Below are positions 18,906 through 25,851 of a stretch of 64,000 bases of DNA, piece by piece. Origin of the DNA: Chloroflexota bacterium (lineage in GTDB: Bacteria > Chloroflexota > Anaerolineae > Anaerolineales > Anaerolineaceae); assembly GCA_023434145.1 (NCBI GenBank), contig JAEYTI010000365.1, positions 1 to 64,000 on the forward strand, read 5' to 3'. The notes beneath the pieces were generated by a model. That model had not been told where the DNA came from. It worked only from the letters and a program-made list of their open reading frames with translations, and searched no databases. How positions within the stretch are numbered: the stretch's first letter is position 1; each line of letters begins with the position of its first letter. A program made the translations under genes and the position numbers.

Positions 18906-20021
18906 CTATCCCACATGCACCGGCATGAGGATATATTGGTAACTACTGTTACCCGACGGGCTCATGGTCATCGGGGTCTTGTGGCCGTTGCCTTGCAGGA
19001 CGATTTCCGGTGACTTCACCACGCTGAGGAACTCGCGCAGGAAGCGGACGTTGAAGGCAATTTCCAGTGCATCGCCCTCGATCCACGCCGGTAAGTGGGA
19101 TTCGCTCAATCCGGTCTCCTCCGCGGAGGCCGACACGCGCAGCTCCTCGCCTTCGGCTTTCAGCTTCACCACGTTTTGCCCGTCGCGAGCGATGATCTCG
19201 GCCTGCTTGCAGGCTTTGAGCAGCCCGTCGGTGCTGACCGTGACCCTCGTCTTGTGCGACTTGGGCAGGATCATCTTGTAGTCGGGGAAGTTGCCGTCCA
19301 CCAGCTGCGAGATGACCTGCAGCCGGCCGTGCTGGAAGATAATCTGGCTGCCACTCTTGGGCAGCACCAGATCGACCGGTTCGTTTTCCATTCCGATCAG
19401 CCGCACCAGTTCCTTCAGGGCGCTGGCCGGAATGACCAGCTTGCGCGGCTTGTCGACGAGCGACTGCGAGAACTCGTGCTGGCGCAGCGCCAGGCGGAAG
19501 CCGTCCGTGGCCGCCAGGGTCAGGCGCTTGCCGTCCATTTCGACCAGCACGCCATTCAAGACCGGCCGTGAGGTGTCATTGGAAGCGGCGAAGGTCACTT
19601 GGTGCAGCATTTCGCGGAAGGCGGCGGCATCCAGCGCCGAGCCATCTTGGTTAATACGGCTCGGCATTACGGGGTAGTCAGACGCGTCCATCCCTTTGAG
19701 CTTCGCCTTGACCGGGCCACAGCGGAGATCCGCGTCTGGCGTGCCGTTCAGGTGCAGCGAGACTTCCGCGTCACTCAAGGTGTTGACCAGATCGGAGAGG
19801 ATTCGGGCGGGTAAGGTGGTTGCGGCAACCGCATCCGTCTTTGCGTCGATCTGCAGGGTGATGCCGACTTCCAGGTTGGTGGAAGCCAGCTCCAGCTGGC
19901 CGCCCTCGGCTTTGATCAGGATGTTGCTCAAGATCGGCAGGGTGGCGCGGGTGGTGACGGTGCGGGTGACGATCCCCAGCGCCTGGGCCAGGGAAGCTTT
20001 CTCTATAGTAATAGTAGCCAT
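18906..20021 (-). CDS. dnaN: DNA polymerase III beta subunit (sliding clamp), element-borne
   Basis: A 371-residue protein, the normal length of bacterial beta clamps. It shows the three-domain layout: N-terminal LPILSNILIKA, middle TSRPVLNGVLVEM followed by LAATDGFRLALRQ, and C-terminal ending YILMPVHVG, equivalent to the usual YVIMPMR tail. The clamp tethers the replicative polymerase to DNA. The chromosomal dnaN normally sits beside dnaA, which is absent here; the surroundings (SSB, RadC, Rad52-like) indicate a second, element-specific clamp. It begins 4 bases after the upstream gene stop, so the two are probably coupled. Confidence 0.93.
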   Translation of the reverse strand: MATITIEKASLAQALGIVTRTVTTRATLPILSNILIKAEGGQLELASTNLEVGITLQIDAKTDAVAATTLPARILSDLVNTLSDAEVSLHLNGTPDADLRCGPVKAKLKGMDASDYPVMPSRINQDGSALDAAAFREMLHQVTFAASNDTSRPVLNGVLVEMDGKRLTLAATDGFRLALRQHEFSQSLVDKPRKLVIPASALKELVRLIGMENEPVDLVLPKSGSQIIFQHGRLQVISQLVDGNFPDYKMILPKSHKTRVTVSTDGLLKACKQAEIIARDGQNVVKLKAEGEELRVSASAEETGLSESHLPAWIEGDALEIAFNVRFLREFLSVVKSPEIVLQGNGHKTPMTMSPSGNSSYQYILMPVHVG

Positions 20022-20024
20022 TGG

Positions 20025-20552
20025 TTATCCTCGAAGTGGTTGGGCTTGTTCATTGAGCCAGGCGGTCAGCGCCGCCACAGCCTTCTGCGTGGTTTCCATC
20101 CAGAGCATCACGTCCTGGACGGTGACGGTATCCATCTGCTGGAAGCGGCCGATCACCAAATCCAGCATTTGATCTAGACTGTCGACATGGAAGATCTGTT
20201 CGCTCTGCGGCCATTGGGCAGATAGGAAGGCACGAGCGTCCTGGGGTTTGGCGATCCAGGCTTTGCGCTCCTGCCGGTCGATCACCAGCCAGGCTTTCGC
20301 TTCGGTCTCGGAGGAACCAAGATCGACGCGGTACAGCGCCGGGTAGATGATCGGGTGCTGGATATAGGCCAGGAAGCCCTGCCACTCGCCGGTGGCGGTG
20401 GTGCGGCCGTCGGAAACCATTGCCTCATCGCCGCAAGGTTCCCACCAGGCAGCGAAGAAACGAGCTTGGCCGTTATAGCCCAGGGCCTGCTCGAGCAGCG
20501 GATCCGGTGGAACCGGGATAGACAGGGTCGCAAAGGTATCGTTGGGAAGCAT
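20025..20552 (-). CDS. Hypothetical protein
   Basis: A 175-residue soluble protein starting at the ATG behind CTGGAGGAACAC. It is acidic, rich in aromatic residues, and has a beta-rich centre (YPALYRVDLGSS, KAWLVIDRQERKAWI) and a helical C-terminus (VAALTAWLNEQ). I recognise no family. Its tight coupling to dnaN (4 bases) suggests a role with the clamp or in element replication, but nothing in the sequence proves it. Confidence 0.6.
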   Translation of the reverse strand: MLPNDTFATLSIPVPPDPLLEQALGYNGQARFFAAWWEPCGDEAMVSDGRTTATGEWQGFLAYIQHPIIYPALYRVDLGSSETEAKAWLVIDRQERKAWIAKPQDARAFLSAQWPQSEQIFHVDSLDQMLDLVIGRFQQMDTVTVQDVMLWMETTQKAVAALTAWLNEQAQPLRG

Positions 20553-20571
20553 ATGTGTTCCTCCAGGTGAA

Positions 20572-20994
20572 TTAGAAGTCATCATCGTAGTCACCGCAAC
20601 CGGGGTAGTAGCCTTCGTCATCGCCTAGGCGAGTCGAATTCTCGTACTGCTCGGTGAATGGCCCTTCGTCCGGTTCGATGTCCGGTTCCGCCCATTGGCG
20701 GTACTGCTCCGGCACACCTTCTTCAAAGATCACGTATAGGACGTACGGCCACTGCAGGGCATCCGAGTTGTGGAGCGCCCGTTCCGCCCGTTCGATCAAA
20801 TCGGTCACAAAGGCGTCGGTGACCACCTCGTCCGGTACCTGGAAGCGCTCCAGCACTTCGGCCAGATACTGCGCCAGGTTGGCGTAGGTGATTTCAAAGG
20901 CGGTCTTGTGCGGTTCGTAGCCGAGTTCGACCAGCCGGTGGAGGATTTCGTCTTTCCTGGAGGGTTCGGGGTTGACTTGCGGGTCTTGTGTCAT
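20572..20994 (-). CDS. Small acidic hypothetical protein
   Basis: A 140-residue, strongly acidic protein with a helical N-terminal two thirds (ANLAQYLAEVLERF, TDLIERAERAL) and a disordered acidic tail that ends GCGDYDDDF. No catalytic motif or membrane segment is visible. It lies between radC and the 20552 gene in the - strand operon with gaps of 46 and 19 bases. Acidic tails of this kind occur in DNA-mimic and in single-strand-binding partner proteins, but the match is only in composition. Confidence 0.55.
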   Translation of the reverse strand: MTQDPQVNPEPSRKDEILHRLVELGYEPHKTAFEITYANLAQYLAEVLERFQVPDEVVTDAFVTDLIERAERALHNSDALQWPYVLYVIFEEGVPEQYRQWAEPDIEPDEGPFTEQYENSTRLGDDEGYYPGCGDYDDDF

Positions 20995-21040
20995 GGTTGT
21001 GTCGTCCTTTCGGGTGAGCTAGGGTGGTAGGAAACCTGGA

Positions 21041-21760
21041 TTATGAAAAGCCCAGGCCGCGTTCTTTGAGGCTGACCCAGTTGGGGTTGCCGATGATCAG
21101 GTGATCGAGCACCGAGATATCCAACAGCTTGCCGGATTGGACCATGGCGCGGGTGATGGCCACGTCTTCCGGGCTGGGATCCGGATCGCCGGAGGGATGG
21201 TTGTGCGCGATCACGATGGCCGCCCCATTTTGCTGGATGGCGGGTTTGAACACTTCCGCGATGCGCACGGCGGCCGAGTTGAGGCTGCCGTGATACACCT
21301 CGGTAATCTCCAGCACCCGGTGGCGGGTGTCGCAGGTGATCACCAGCAAATATTCTTGCTGGCGATACGCCATGCGCGGCACGAAAATCTCCGCCGCTGA
21401 AGAAGGGCTGTTGACCAGCGGGCGTTCATCCTCCGGTTCGAGCAGCTTGCGCCCGATCGCTAAGGAGGCTTTCAGGCGCAGCGCGGTTTGTGAGCCGACG
21501 CCTTTGACCGAAGCGATCTCGTTGACGTGCGCGCCGGCTAACTTGTGGAGCGTACCGAAACGGAAGAGCAGGCGCTCGGCGGTTTCAATTTGCTCGCTGC
21601 CGCCGATGATCACGGCCAAGAGCTCGGCTAAGTTGCAAGCATCAGCGCCAGTTGCCACCCGGTAAGCTGGTTTTTCGCGGATGGGGAGGGCTTTGACTTT
21701 CGGGGTGGAATAAGGGGTGAGTGGAGTGGTGAAGAGCGTAGGTGGGAGTGGATCGGTCAT
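21041..21760 (-). CDS. radC: RadC-family JAB/MPN protein
   Basis: A 239-residue protein of normal RadC length. The N-terminal ~100 residues are the helix-hairpin-helix part (VKGVGSQTALRLKASL). The JAB/MPN metalloprotease-like domain has AHNHPSGDPDPSPED at residues 185-199, which supplies the two metal-binding His, the Ser and the Asp. RadC was once linked to recombination repair, but its biochemical function is unknown; extra copies are very common on mobile elements and prophages. It belongs to the repair operon; a structured spacer with alternative hairpins separates it from the upstream gene. Confidence 0.9.
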   Translation of the reverse strand: MTDPLPPTLFTTPLTPYSTPKVKALPIREKPAYRVATGADACNLAELLAVIIGGSEQIETAERLLFRFGTLHKLAGAHVNEIASVKGVGSQTALRLKASLAIGRKLLEPEDERPLVNSPSSAAEIFVPRMAYRQQEYLLVITCDTRHRVLEITEVYHGSLNSAAVRIAEVFKPAIQQNGAAIVIAHNHPSGDPDPSPEDVAITRAMVQSGKLLDISVLDHLIIGNPNWVSLKERGLGFS

Positions 21761-21790
21761 GGGGTCTGTCTCCGGGGAAAAGTAGCGGGA

Positions 21791-21833
21791 ACAGACTCCA
21801 GCCTTTTTTTTGAAGGGGAGGTCTGTCCCCTTC
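21791..21833 (-). other. Overlapping alternative hairpins upstream of radC
   Basis: GAAGGGGA (21812-21819) pairs perfectly with TCCCCTTC (21826-21833); ACAGAC (21791-21796) can instead pair with GTCTGT (21821-21826). The two structures cannot form together. On the - strand the first hairpin is followed by eight A, not T, so it is not a classical terminator. Confidence 0.4.
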
Positions 21834-21845
21834 GGTTGGGGTGGG

Positions 21846-22352
21846 TTATGCCGTTGGATCGAAGCCTTCCGCGGCGGCTTTGGCGTAAATGTCTTTCAGA
21901 TCGTCTGCAGTCAAGATTTCATCCCGCCGGACGCCAGGATAGCCGTCTACAGGGGGAACGATCCAGGGGTTTTCTTGCCAGTTGCGGTAGATGCGCTCGA
22001 GCTTGGCCTGCAGGAAATGGTTGATCCCGCCGCTTTCGCAGCGCCAGCCTGGCTCGCGGGTGTATTTGCCATCCCAATCCGGCGCGCGGGTGGTCTTCCC
22101 GCCGCAAATGGGACAATCTGGCTGAGGGTCAGGCGCGCGCTGGCCGCCTTCGCGCAGGTACTCGCGCACCTGGTCGATGGCAGCGCAATGCGCTTCGCCG
22201 CAGCTGCATTGTTTTTGCTTGTTGACGCGATGAAGGCGGGGCCGAACTGCGAGGCCAAAATCGACCAGGTATTCGCAGCCCCAAATCACGACGCCAGTTT
22301 TATGGCTAGTTGGTGCGGTTGAAGTCGATAAATCAGGGTGGGTGGTGGTCAT
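21846..22352 (-). CDS. Putative zinc-binding protein
   Basis: A 168-residue protein; the start is the ATG behind CTGGAGATCCCAC, directly downstream of leader copy B. A cysteine-rich part near residues ~47-58 (CSCGEAHC) resembles the first half of a SWIM-type zinc finger, and CPICGGKT about 30 residues later plus WRCESGG could complete one or two zinc sites. The rest is helical (HFLQAKLERIYRNW). The function is unknown. The likely role is nucleic-acid binding, since SWIM-like fingers bind DNA and a clear SWIM motif occurs in the Rad52-like gene of the same operon. Confidence 0.6.
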   Translation of the reverse strand: MTTTHPDLSTSTAPTSHKTGVVIWGCEYLVDFGLAVRPRLHRVNKQKQCSCGEAHCAAIDQVREYLREGGQRAPDPQPDCPICGGKTTRAPDWDGKYTREPGWRCESGGINHFLQAKLERIYRNWQENPWIVPPVDGYPGVRRDEILTADDLKDIYAKAAAEGFDPTA

Positions 22353-22359
22353 GTGGGAT

Positions 22360-22490
22360 CTCCAGGTGTGGGGTACAAACGATTGCGTTTCGATGACGAT
22401 CTTTGCAAACGTTGATGAACCGTCCAGGCAGTGTTTTGCCAGACAGTACACGCTGGAAGAGAAACTTCATTTCGCCACCATTCTGGCTGG
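22360..22490 (-). promoter_or_regulatory. Repeated structured leader, copy B
   Basis: The 26 bases at 22375-22400 differ from copy A at one position. Read on the - strand, GTGTACTGTCTGG takes the place of the CTGCCCTG region, and a weak hairpin (CGCC with GGCG and neighbours) stands upstream. The leader sits right in front of the ribosome site of the 22352 gene, the same relation as in copies A, C and D. Confidence 0.6.
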
Positions 22491-22600
22491 CGGAGTAAGG
22501 TTTGGAGCTTGCCAGCCGGTTCTCTTACGGCGTGTCTCAACCTGTTCCCCACAAAAGCCAGGCAGTCAGGCTGCCGGGCTTTGGTCGAGAAAGGTTGGTA

Positions 22601-22831
22601 TCAGGTCGGATCTTGTAATACCTGGATGGGTTTTTCGCGGATTCGCTCAACCGCCACGTAGATACTGTCCGTTTGCGCCGGGCCTCCGTGCGTAAAAACG
22701 GTAAAGGGCTCGCCGGAAAGGGCGCGAACGCTGGCAAGTTTTCGCCCACGAACATCGATTACACTCATAATCTCAACCGGAATATCTGCTTTTCCTGTGA
22801 GCGTGTCGATCGTAACGGTGCCAATAATCAT
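22601..22831 (-). CDS. Small beta-rich hypothetical protein
   Basis: A 76-residue protein starting MIIGTVTIDTLTG behind GGAGCAGAACC. Alternating hydrophobic residues predict a small beta sheet or barrel; no cysteines, membrane segment or motif. It lies after a perfect hairpin (22850-22881) and before leader copy B. The function is unknown; it is small enough that it could be a regulator or an antirepressor-like accessory of the element. Confidence 0.5.
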   Translation of the reverse strand: MIIGTVTIDTLTGKADIPVEIMSVIDVRGRKLASVRALSGEPFTVFTHGGPAQTDSIYVAVERIREKPIQVLQDPT

Positions 22832-22849
22832 GGTTCTGCTCCGGGTGGG

Positions 22850-22881
22850 CCGGTTCCTGGCAAAGAATTGCCAGGAACCGG
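22850..22881. terminator. Perfect 12-bp hairpin
   Basis: CCGGTTCCTGGC pairs with GCCAGGAACCGG around an 8-base loop, between the stop of the 23100 gene and the ribosome site of the 22831 gene. No T tract follows on the - strand, so it may be an attenuator, an mRNA stabiliser or a processing site. Confidence 0.55.
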
Positions 22882-22893
22882 TAAGGAAAAAGT

Positions 22894-23100
22894 CTAGTCG
22901 TTCCAGCCGCTAACACGGTCTTCGTACGCCATTTCGAGGTGGGCGTCCGGGGCCGGGTGGGGTGGAAGGGGAGAGACGGCTTCCTGTAAGAAGCTGGTCA
23001 GTGTGTCAACCAGGGCGTCATCAGTGATCGGGTCAAAACCAGTACCGAGCACTTTTTCGACCAGGGCAACGATGGTCTTTGCGATCTGATGGTTGCTCAT
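22894..23100 (-). CDS. Small hypothetical protein next to ssb
   Basis: A 68-residue, mostly helical, acidic protein (TIVALVEKVLG, DDALVDTLTSFLQEA). It starts 10 bases after the ssb stop, so it is very likely co-translated with the single-strand-binding protein. No family recognised; nothing in it suggests an enzyme. Confidence 0.5.
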   Translation of the reverse strand: MSNHQIAKTIVALVEKVLGTGFDPITDDALVDTLTSFLQEAVSPLPPHPAPDAHLEMAYEDRVSGWND

Positions 23101-23110
23101 CGCTCATCCC

Positions 23111-23518
23111 TTAGAAGGGGATATCGGCATCAGGGGTGGAGCCAGGCTCGCTATCTGAGGCTCCGTTCTCACCCTTCGAGGACAGGAAACGGACAGTCGC
23201 GGCGGTAACTTCATACGACGCGCCGGCCGAGCCATCCTGGCGGTTCCAGACGCGCGGACCCCCGGTATCCGGATCGGGGGTCAGCCGGCCTTCGACGAGG
23301 ACTTTGCTACCCGACTGTAAGTGCTGGCTGCAGGTTTCGGCTAGCTTGCCCCAGGCAGTGATGCGGAACCAGGTCGTTTCTTTGACCGGCTGGCCGCTTG
23401 GGTCGTTATAGCTGCGGTTCGAGGCGACCGAGAAGTTGGTGACCGGTTGACCGGAGGGCGTGTATTTCATCTCCGGATCCTTGCCTAAATTGCCAACGAG
23501 AATGATGGTGTGAAACAT
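23111..23518 (-). CDS. ssb: Single-stranded DNA-binding protein
   Basis: A 135-residue SSB. The OB fold covers residues ~1-108 (ILVGNLGKDPEMKYTPSG, then WFRITAWGKLAE), and the acidic tail ends DADIPF, the tip that recruits repair and replication partners. The length is slightly short of the ~150-180 usual for chromosomal SSBs, typical of element copies. It begins behind AAGGAGATACCCC, downstream of an intrinsic terminator that ends the Rad52-like gene, so it may have its own promoter or depend on read-through. Confidence 0.93.
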   Translation of the reverse strand: MFHTIILVGNLGKDPEMKYTPSGQPVTNFSVASNRSYNDPSGQPVKETTWFRITAWGKLAETCSQHLQSGSKVLVEGRLTPDPDTGGPRVWNRQDGSAGASYEVTAATVRFLSSKGENGASDSEPGSTPDADIPF

Positions 23519-23534
23519 GGGGTATCTCCTTGTA

Positions 23535-23572
23535 CGAAAAATAAAGCCCCAATCCGGAAGGGGAGAGGGGCT
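23535..23572 (-). terminator. Intrinsic terminator behind the Rad52-like gene
   Basis: On the - strand AGCCCC pairs with GGGGCT across a C-rich loop and is followed by TTATTTTT. It lies 28 bases after the stop of the Rad52-like gene and before ssb. Confidence 0.7.
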
Positions 23573-23599
23573 GGTGATCCGATGGGCGGAATGCCTGGT

Positions 23600-24706
23600 T
23601 TAGGCGGCTGTGGTTTGGGTGCGCATCCAATCTCGCAGAACATCCCGGCTTTGGGGAGCCTGCCCTTTGGACTTGAGGAAAGTATCGAAGGCGGTGCGTT
23701 CGCTTTCATTGCCATTTACCTTCGTTCCATCTTGATAAATCCGTTCAGCAGGTGGATTGGCTTTGGCAGCCGAAGGCACATTTGCTTTGCCGTTGGCCTT
23801 GTTTTTTGATTCTGAACCAGTGGCGCTTGCGCTGCGAGAAGAGGCATTGGCGGAACTGCCAGCCCCGTTACCATTGGAGCCGGTCCCAGCCGTTGCAGCG
23901 ATCTCTTTATCGTAAAGGCTCAAGCCGAACTGCTCACCCAACTGGCGGAAGCAGCGCTTCAAACAGTCGGTGACGCAGCCGGCAAGGGCCATGTCCAGCG
24001 CCTCTGGCGTATCGCCGGTAAACATGCAGCGGCCAAGATCCGAGTGGGTGTAGTTCTGTCCATCCAGGGTAATCTGGACAGAGCCAGTGATGTACACCAT
24101 CCCGACCTCCTCCAATTGCGGCTGTCCCTGCAGGTCAAGTGCAGGCACTTTCTTGCGCTGTTGAGCATCCCAGATCAGGATGCGGCGGTTCCAGCGCACA
24201 ATCTGCGGCTCGCTCAGCAGGTTATAGGACCAGCAGTAAGAGAAGATGCGGTTGGCAGTCTCGATGACATCGTAGCCTTCGAGATATGGAACTGTGCCTG
24301 AACCGGGTGCCTGGCGGCGTTTCACCCGCGTCATATCCAGTGGTTGGCGCAGATTGCTCAGAATGTGTTCGAAGTCGGGAGAATTCAGAGATGGGTTCAT
24401 AGTAAATTGCTCCGGTGGTTGCGTTGAATTGGTCTGGTCAATTTCCGCAATGCGCACGGCTTCCACATGTTTACATCGCAGCTCGTGGCCGTGCTTTTGA
24501 AAATCTGGGCAGGTGCAGGACCAGGTGGTATCCAGCAGTTGGACGGCATAGGGCGGTTTTTCCCCGTTTTGAACCGACCACTGAGTGGGTCCAATGCGCT
24601 GGACGGCGAACTGATGTCCGTTCAGGCCTTGCCAGGCTCGTATAGTGCGCTGATTCTGTGCGTCTGCGGGGTCGAGGGTATCAATGTAGGCGGCCAGGGA
24701 TACCAT
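23600..24706 (-). CDS. SWIM zinc finger + Rad52-like annealing protein
   Basis: A 368-residue protein. Residues 64-80 form a SWIM zinc finger (CTCPDF then CKHVEA: Cys64, Cys66, Cys78, His80). Residues ~117-265 resemble the Rad52/Rad22 single-strand annealing domain: YLEGYDVIETANRIFSY, a central strand pair around VYITGSVQITLDGQNY, and MALAGCVTDCLKRCFRQLG, where Rad52 proteins have their conserved DALKRALR-type helix. The tail (~280-335) is Ser/Ala/Lys/Asn-rich and probably flexible. Such proteins pair complementary single strands in phage-type recombination. The ssb gene directly downstream supports a recombination role. The SWIM finger in front is unusual for the family. Confidence 0.75.
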   Translation of the reverse strand: MVSLAAYIDTLDPADAQNQRTIRAWQGLNGHQFAVQRIGPTQWSVQNGEKPPYAVQLLDTTWSCTCPDFQKHGHELRCKHVEAVRIAEIDQTNSTQPPEQFTMNPSLNSPDFEHILSNLRQPLDMTRVKRRQAPGSGTVPYLEGYDVIETANRIFSYCWSYNLLSEPQIVRWNRRILIWDAQQRKKVPALDLQGQPQLEEVGMVYITGSVQITLDGQNYTHSDLGRCMFTGDTPEALDMALAGCVTDCLKRCFRQLGEQFGLSLYDKEIAATAGTGSNGNGAGSSANASSRSASATGSESKNKANGKANVPSAAKANPPAERIYQDGTKVNGNESERTAFDTFLKSKGQAPQSRDVLRDWMRTQTTAA

Positions 24707-24715
24707 GCTGGTCCC

Positions 24716-24841
24716 TTACAGGTAACGTTTGAGCCGTTGCTCGTACTTGTATTGAGGCGTTTGGGAGTAAATCAAGGCGGCCAGATTGCGCAGCATCAGA
24801 GCGGCGGTGATCAGGCCAATCAGGATTGCGAGAGCTGTCAT
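24716..24841 (-). CDS. 41-residue single-span membrane protein
   Basis: The start is the ATG behind CGGAGGATCACACCT, giving 41 residues: one hydrophobic helix (LAILIGLITAALML, then LAALIY) and a basic, tyrosine-containing tail. It is the first reading frame behind leader copy C and ends 9 bases before the Rad52-like gene. The function is unknown; being so short it could also work as a leader peptide that couples translation to the downstream gene. Confidence 0.55.
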   Translation of the reverse strand: MTALAILIGLITAALMLRNLAALIYSQTPQYKYEQRLKRYL

Positions 24842-24849
24842 AGGTGTGA

Positions 24850-24971
24850 TCCTCCGGGTGGTCAGAAAGACGATTTGAGTTTCGGAAACGATGGACGACG
24901 TAGTACAACTACCCTCGCTCACTTCGTGGCAGGGCAGCATACGCGGAATGCGAATGCTTTTTCGCGTTCCG
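24850..24971 (-). promoter_or_regulatory. Repeated structured leader, copy C
   Basis: Read on the - strand: an 11-bp hairpin with one G-T pair (CGGAACGCGAA with TTCGCATTCCG), GCTGCCCTG at 24930-24938, GAAGTGAGC, then ATCGTTTCCGAAACTCAA and CGTCTT at 24866-24892, then GGAGGATCAC before the start codon. Order and spacing match copies A, B and D. Confidence 0.6.
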
Positions 24972-25070
24972 AATATGCCGCTCTACTGGAGCGGCAATGA
25001 GTGATTATCTTGTGTGGGATATGAACCAAGGCGTTTCCACACCCGGGTTGTTTATTAAGGTGCTGGAATC

Positions 25071-25164
25071 AAAAAAGGAGGATCACCCGGTTCCATTAGA
25101 ACGCGAAGTTCTAAAAGCGCCGGCCAGCCGGCCGATATGGCAAGCTGTTTCGGGTGATCCTCCT
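25071..25164 (-). terminator. Branched intrinsic terminator
   Basis: A 14-bp perfect stem, AGGAGGATCACCCG with CGGGTGATCCTCCT, followed on the - strand by TTTTTT (25071-25076). The ~60-base loop holds two further hairpins (AGAAC with GTTCT at 25098-25112, and GCCGGC with GCCGGC near 25119-25132), so the folded RNA has three arms. It lies 70 bases behind the OB-fold gene at 25236. Confidence 0.8.
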
Positions 25165-25235
25165 GGTGAATGCCCACGATGTCAGGGGGAGATCGCGAGC
25201 GGTGGTATGATGTGATATAGGAGCTGAATAGTCGA

Positions 25236-25700
25236 TTAACCAGCCGTGGTAAGAACCTCCTCTTCGCTTTCTTTTCGCCGGGTGGTGGAACCTGGCGCTC
25301 TGCGTGGCGTCTCGATCATCAAGATGCGCTGGACCAGGATCTCGATGACGTTGCGGCCAATGCATACGTCTTTTCCCGCGCCGCCCTTGACTTCAACGGT
25401 GATATCGCCATTGATCCGGCTTTGCCGGCGCGATTTATCGAGGAATTCGTCCAGCGATTCTTCAAATTCTCGGCTTTGCAACAAACCATGTACCCGCAGG
25501 TGCTGGCCTTTCTGGATAACCAGCGGGCTGCGGGCGCCTTTGGTAATCCTGGCATTGATGTAATCAGCCGCATCTCGTTCTTCATTGAGCAATTTTCCGG
25601 GTAGGTCAGGATCCCGGTATGACGCCAGGCGGAAAAACAGGTCATCGGAAAAGGTCCAGGTGTTGATTACCACACCTTCTAAAATCACTTCATTGATCAC
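25236..25700 (-). CDS. SSB-like OB-fold protein
   Basis: A 154-residue protein; the GTG start is chosen because AAGGAG stands six bases in front. Residues ~1-105 follow the order of an SSB-type OB fold: INEVILEGVV, LFFRLASYRD, ADYINARI, KGQHLRVHGLLQSRE. The last ~50 residues are basic and end in an acidic EEEV stretch rather than the DDDIPF tip, so it is probably a specialised paralog of the SSB at 23111. It would be the first gene of the repair operon. The IS4-type element lies 151 bases upstream and has probably split it from its original promoter. Confidence 0.65.
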   Translation of the reverse strand: MINEVILEGVVINTWTFSDDLFFRLASYRDPDLPGKLLNEERDAADYINARITKGARSPLVIQKGQHLRVHGLLQSREFEESLDEFLDKSRRQSRINGDITVEVKGGAGKDVCIGRNVIEILVQRILMIETPRRAPGSTTRRKESEEEVLTTAG

Positions 25701-25843
25701 AGACTGCTCCTTGTAGGTTAAAACAGAAAAGCCAGGAACGGCCTCTTGGAGGCGCGCTGCTGGCTCACGATTGGTTGGAAAACGGTAATATTCTATTTGA
25801 TTGTTGTTATGAATATAGCACAGTCCGAATCGAGTGTCAATAA

Positions 25844-25851
25844 GCAATTAA
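25844..25851. repeat. Target duplication, left copy
   Basis: GCAATTAA, identical to 27116-27123 on the other side of the insertion sequence. Confidence 0.85.

Noticed and set aside
24997..25215. 72-codon frame on the + strand with an acceptable ribosome site
   Set aside because: It runs through the three-armed terminator of the opposite strand; its apparent CxxC and charged stretches come from the stem sequence.
25741..25800. Possible fifth copy of the structured leader (ACGATTGG and a hairpin near GCGCGC)
   Set aside because: Only the ACGATTGG part agrees; the CTGCCCTG box and spacing are missing.
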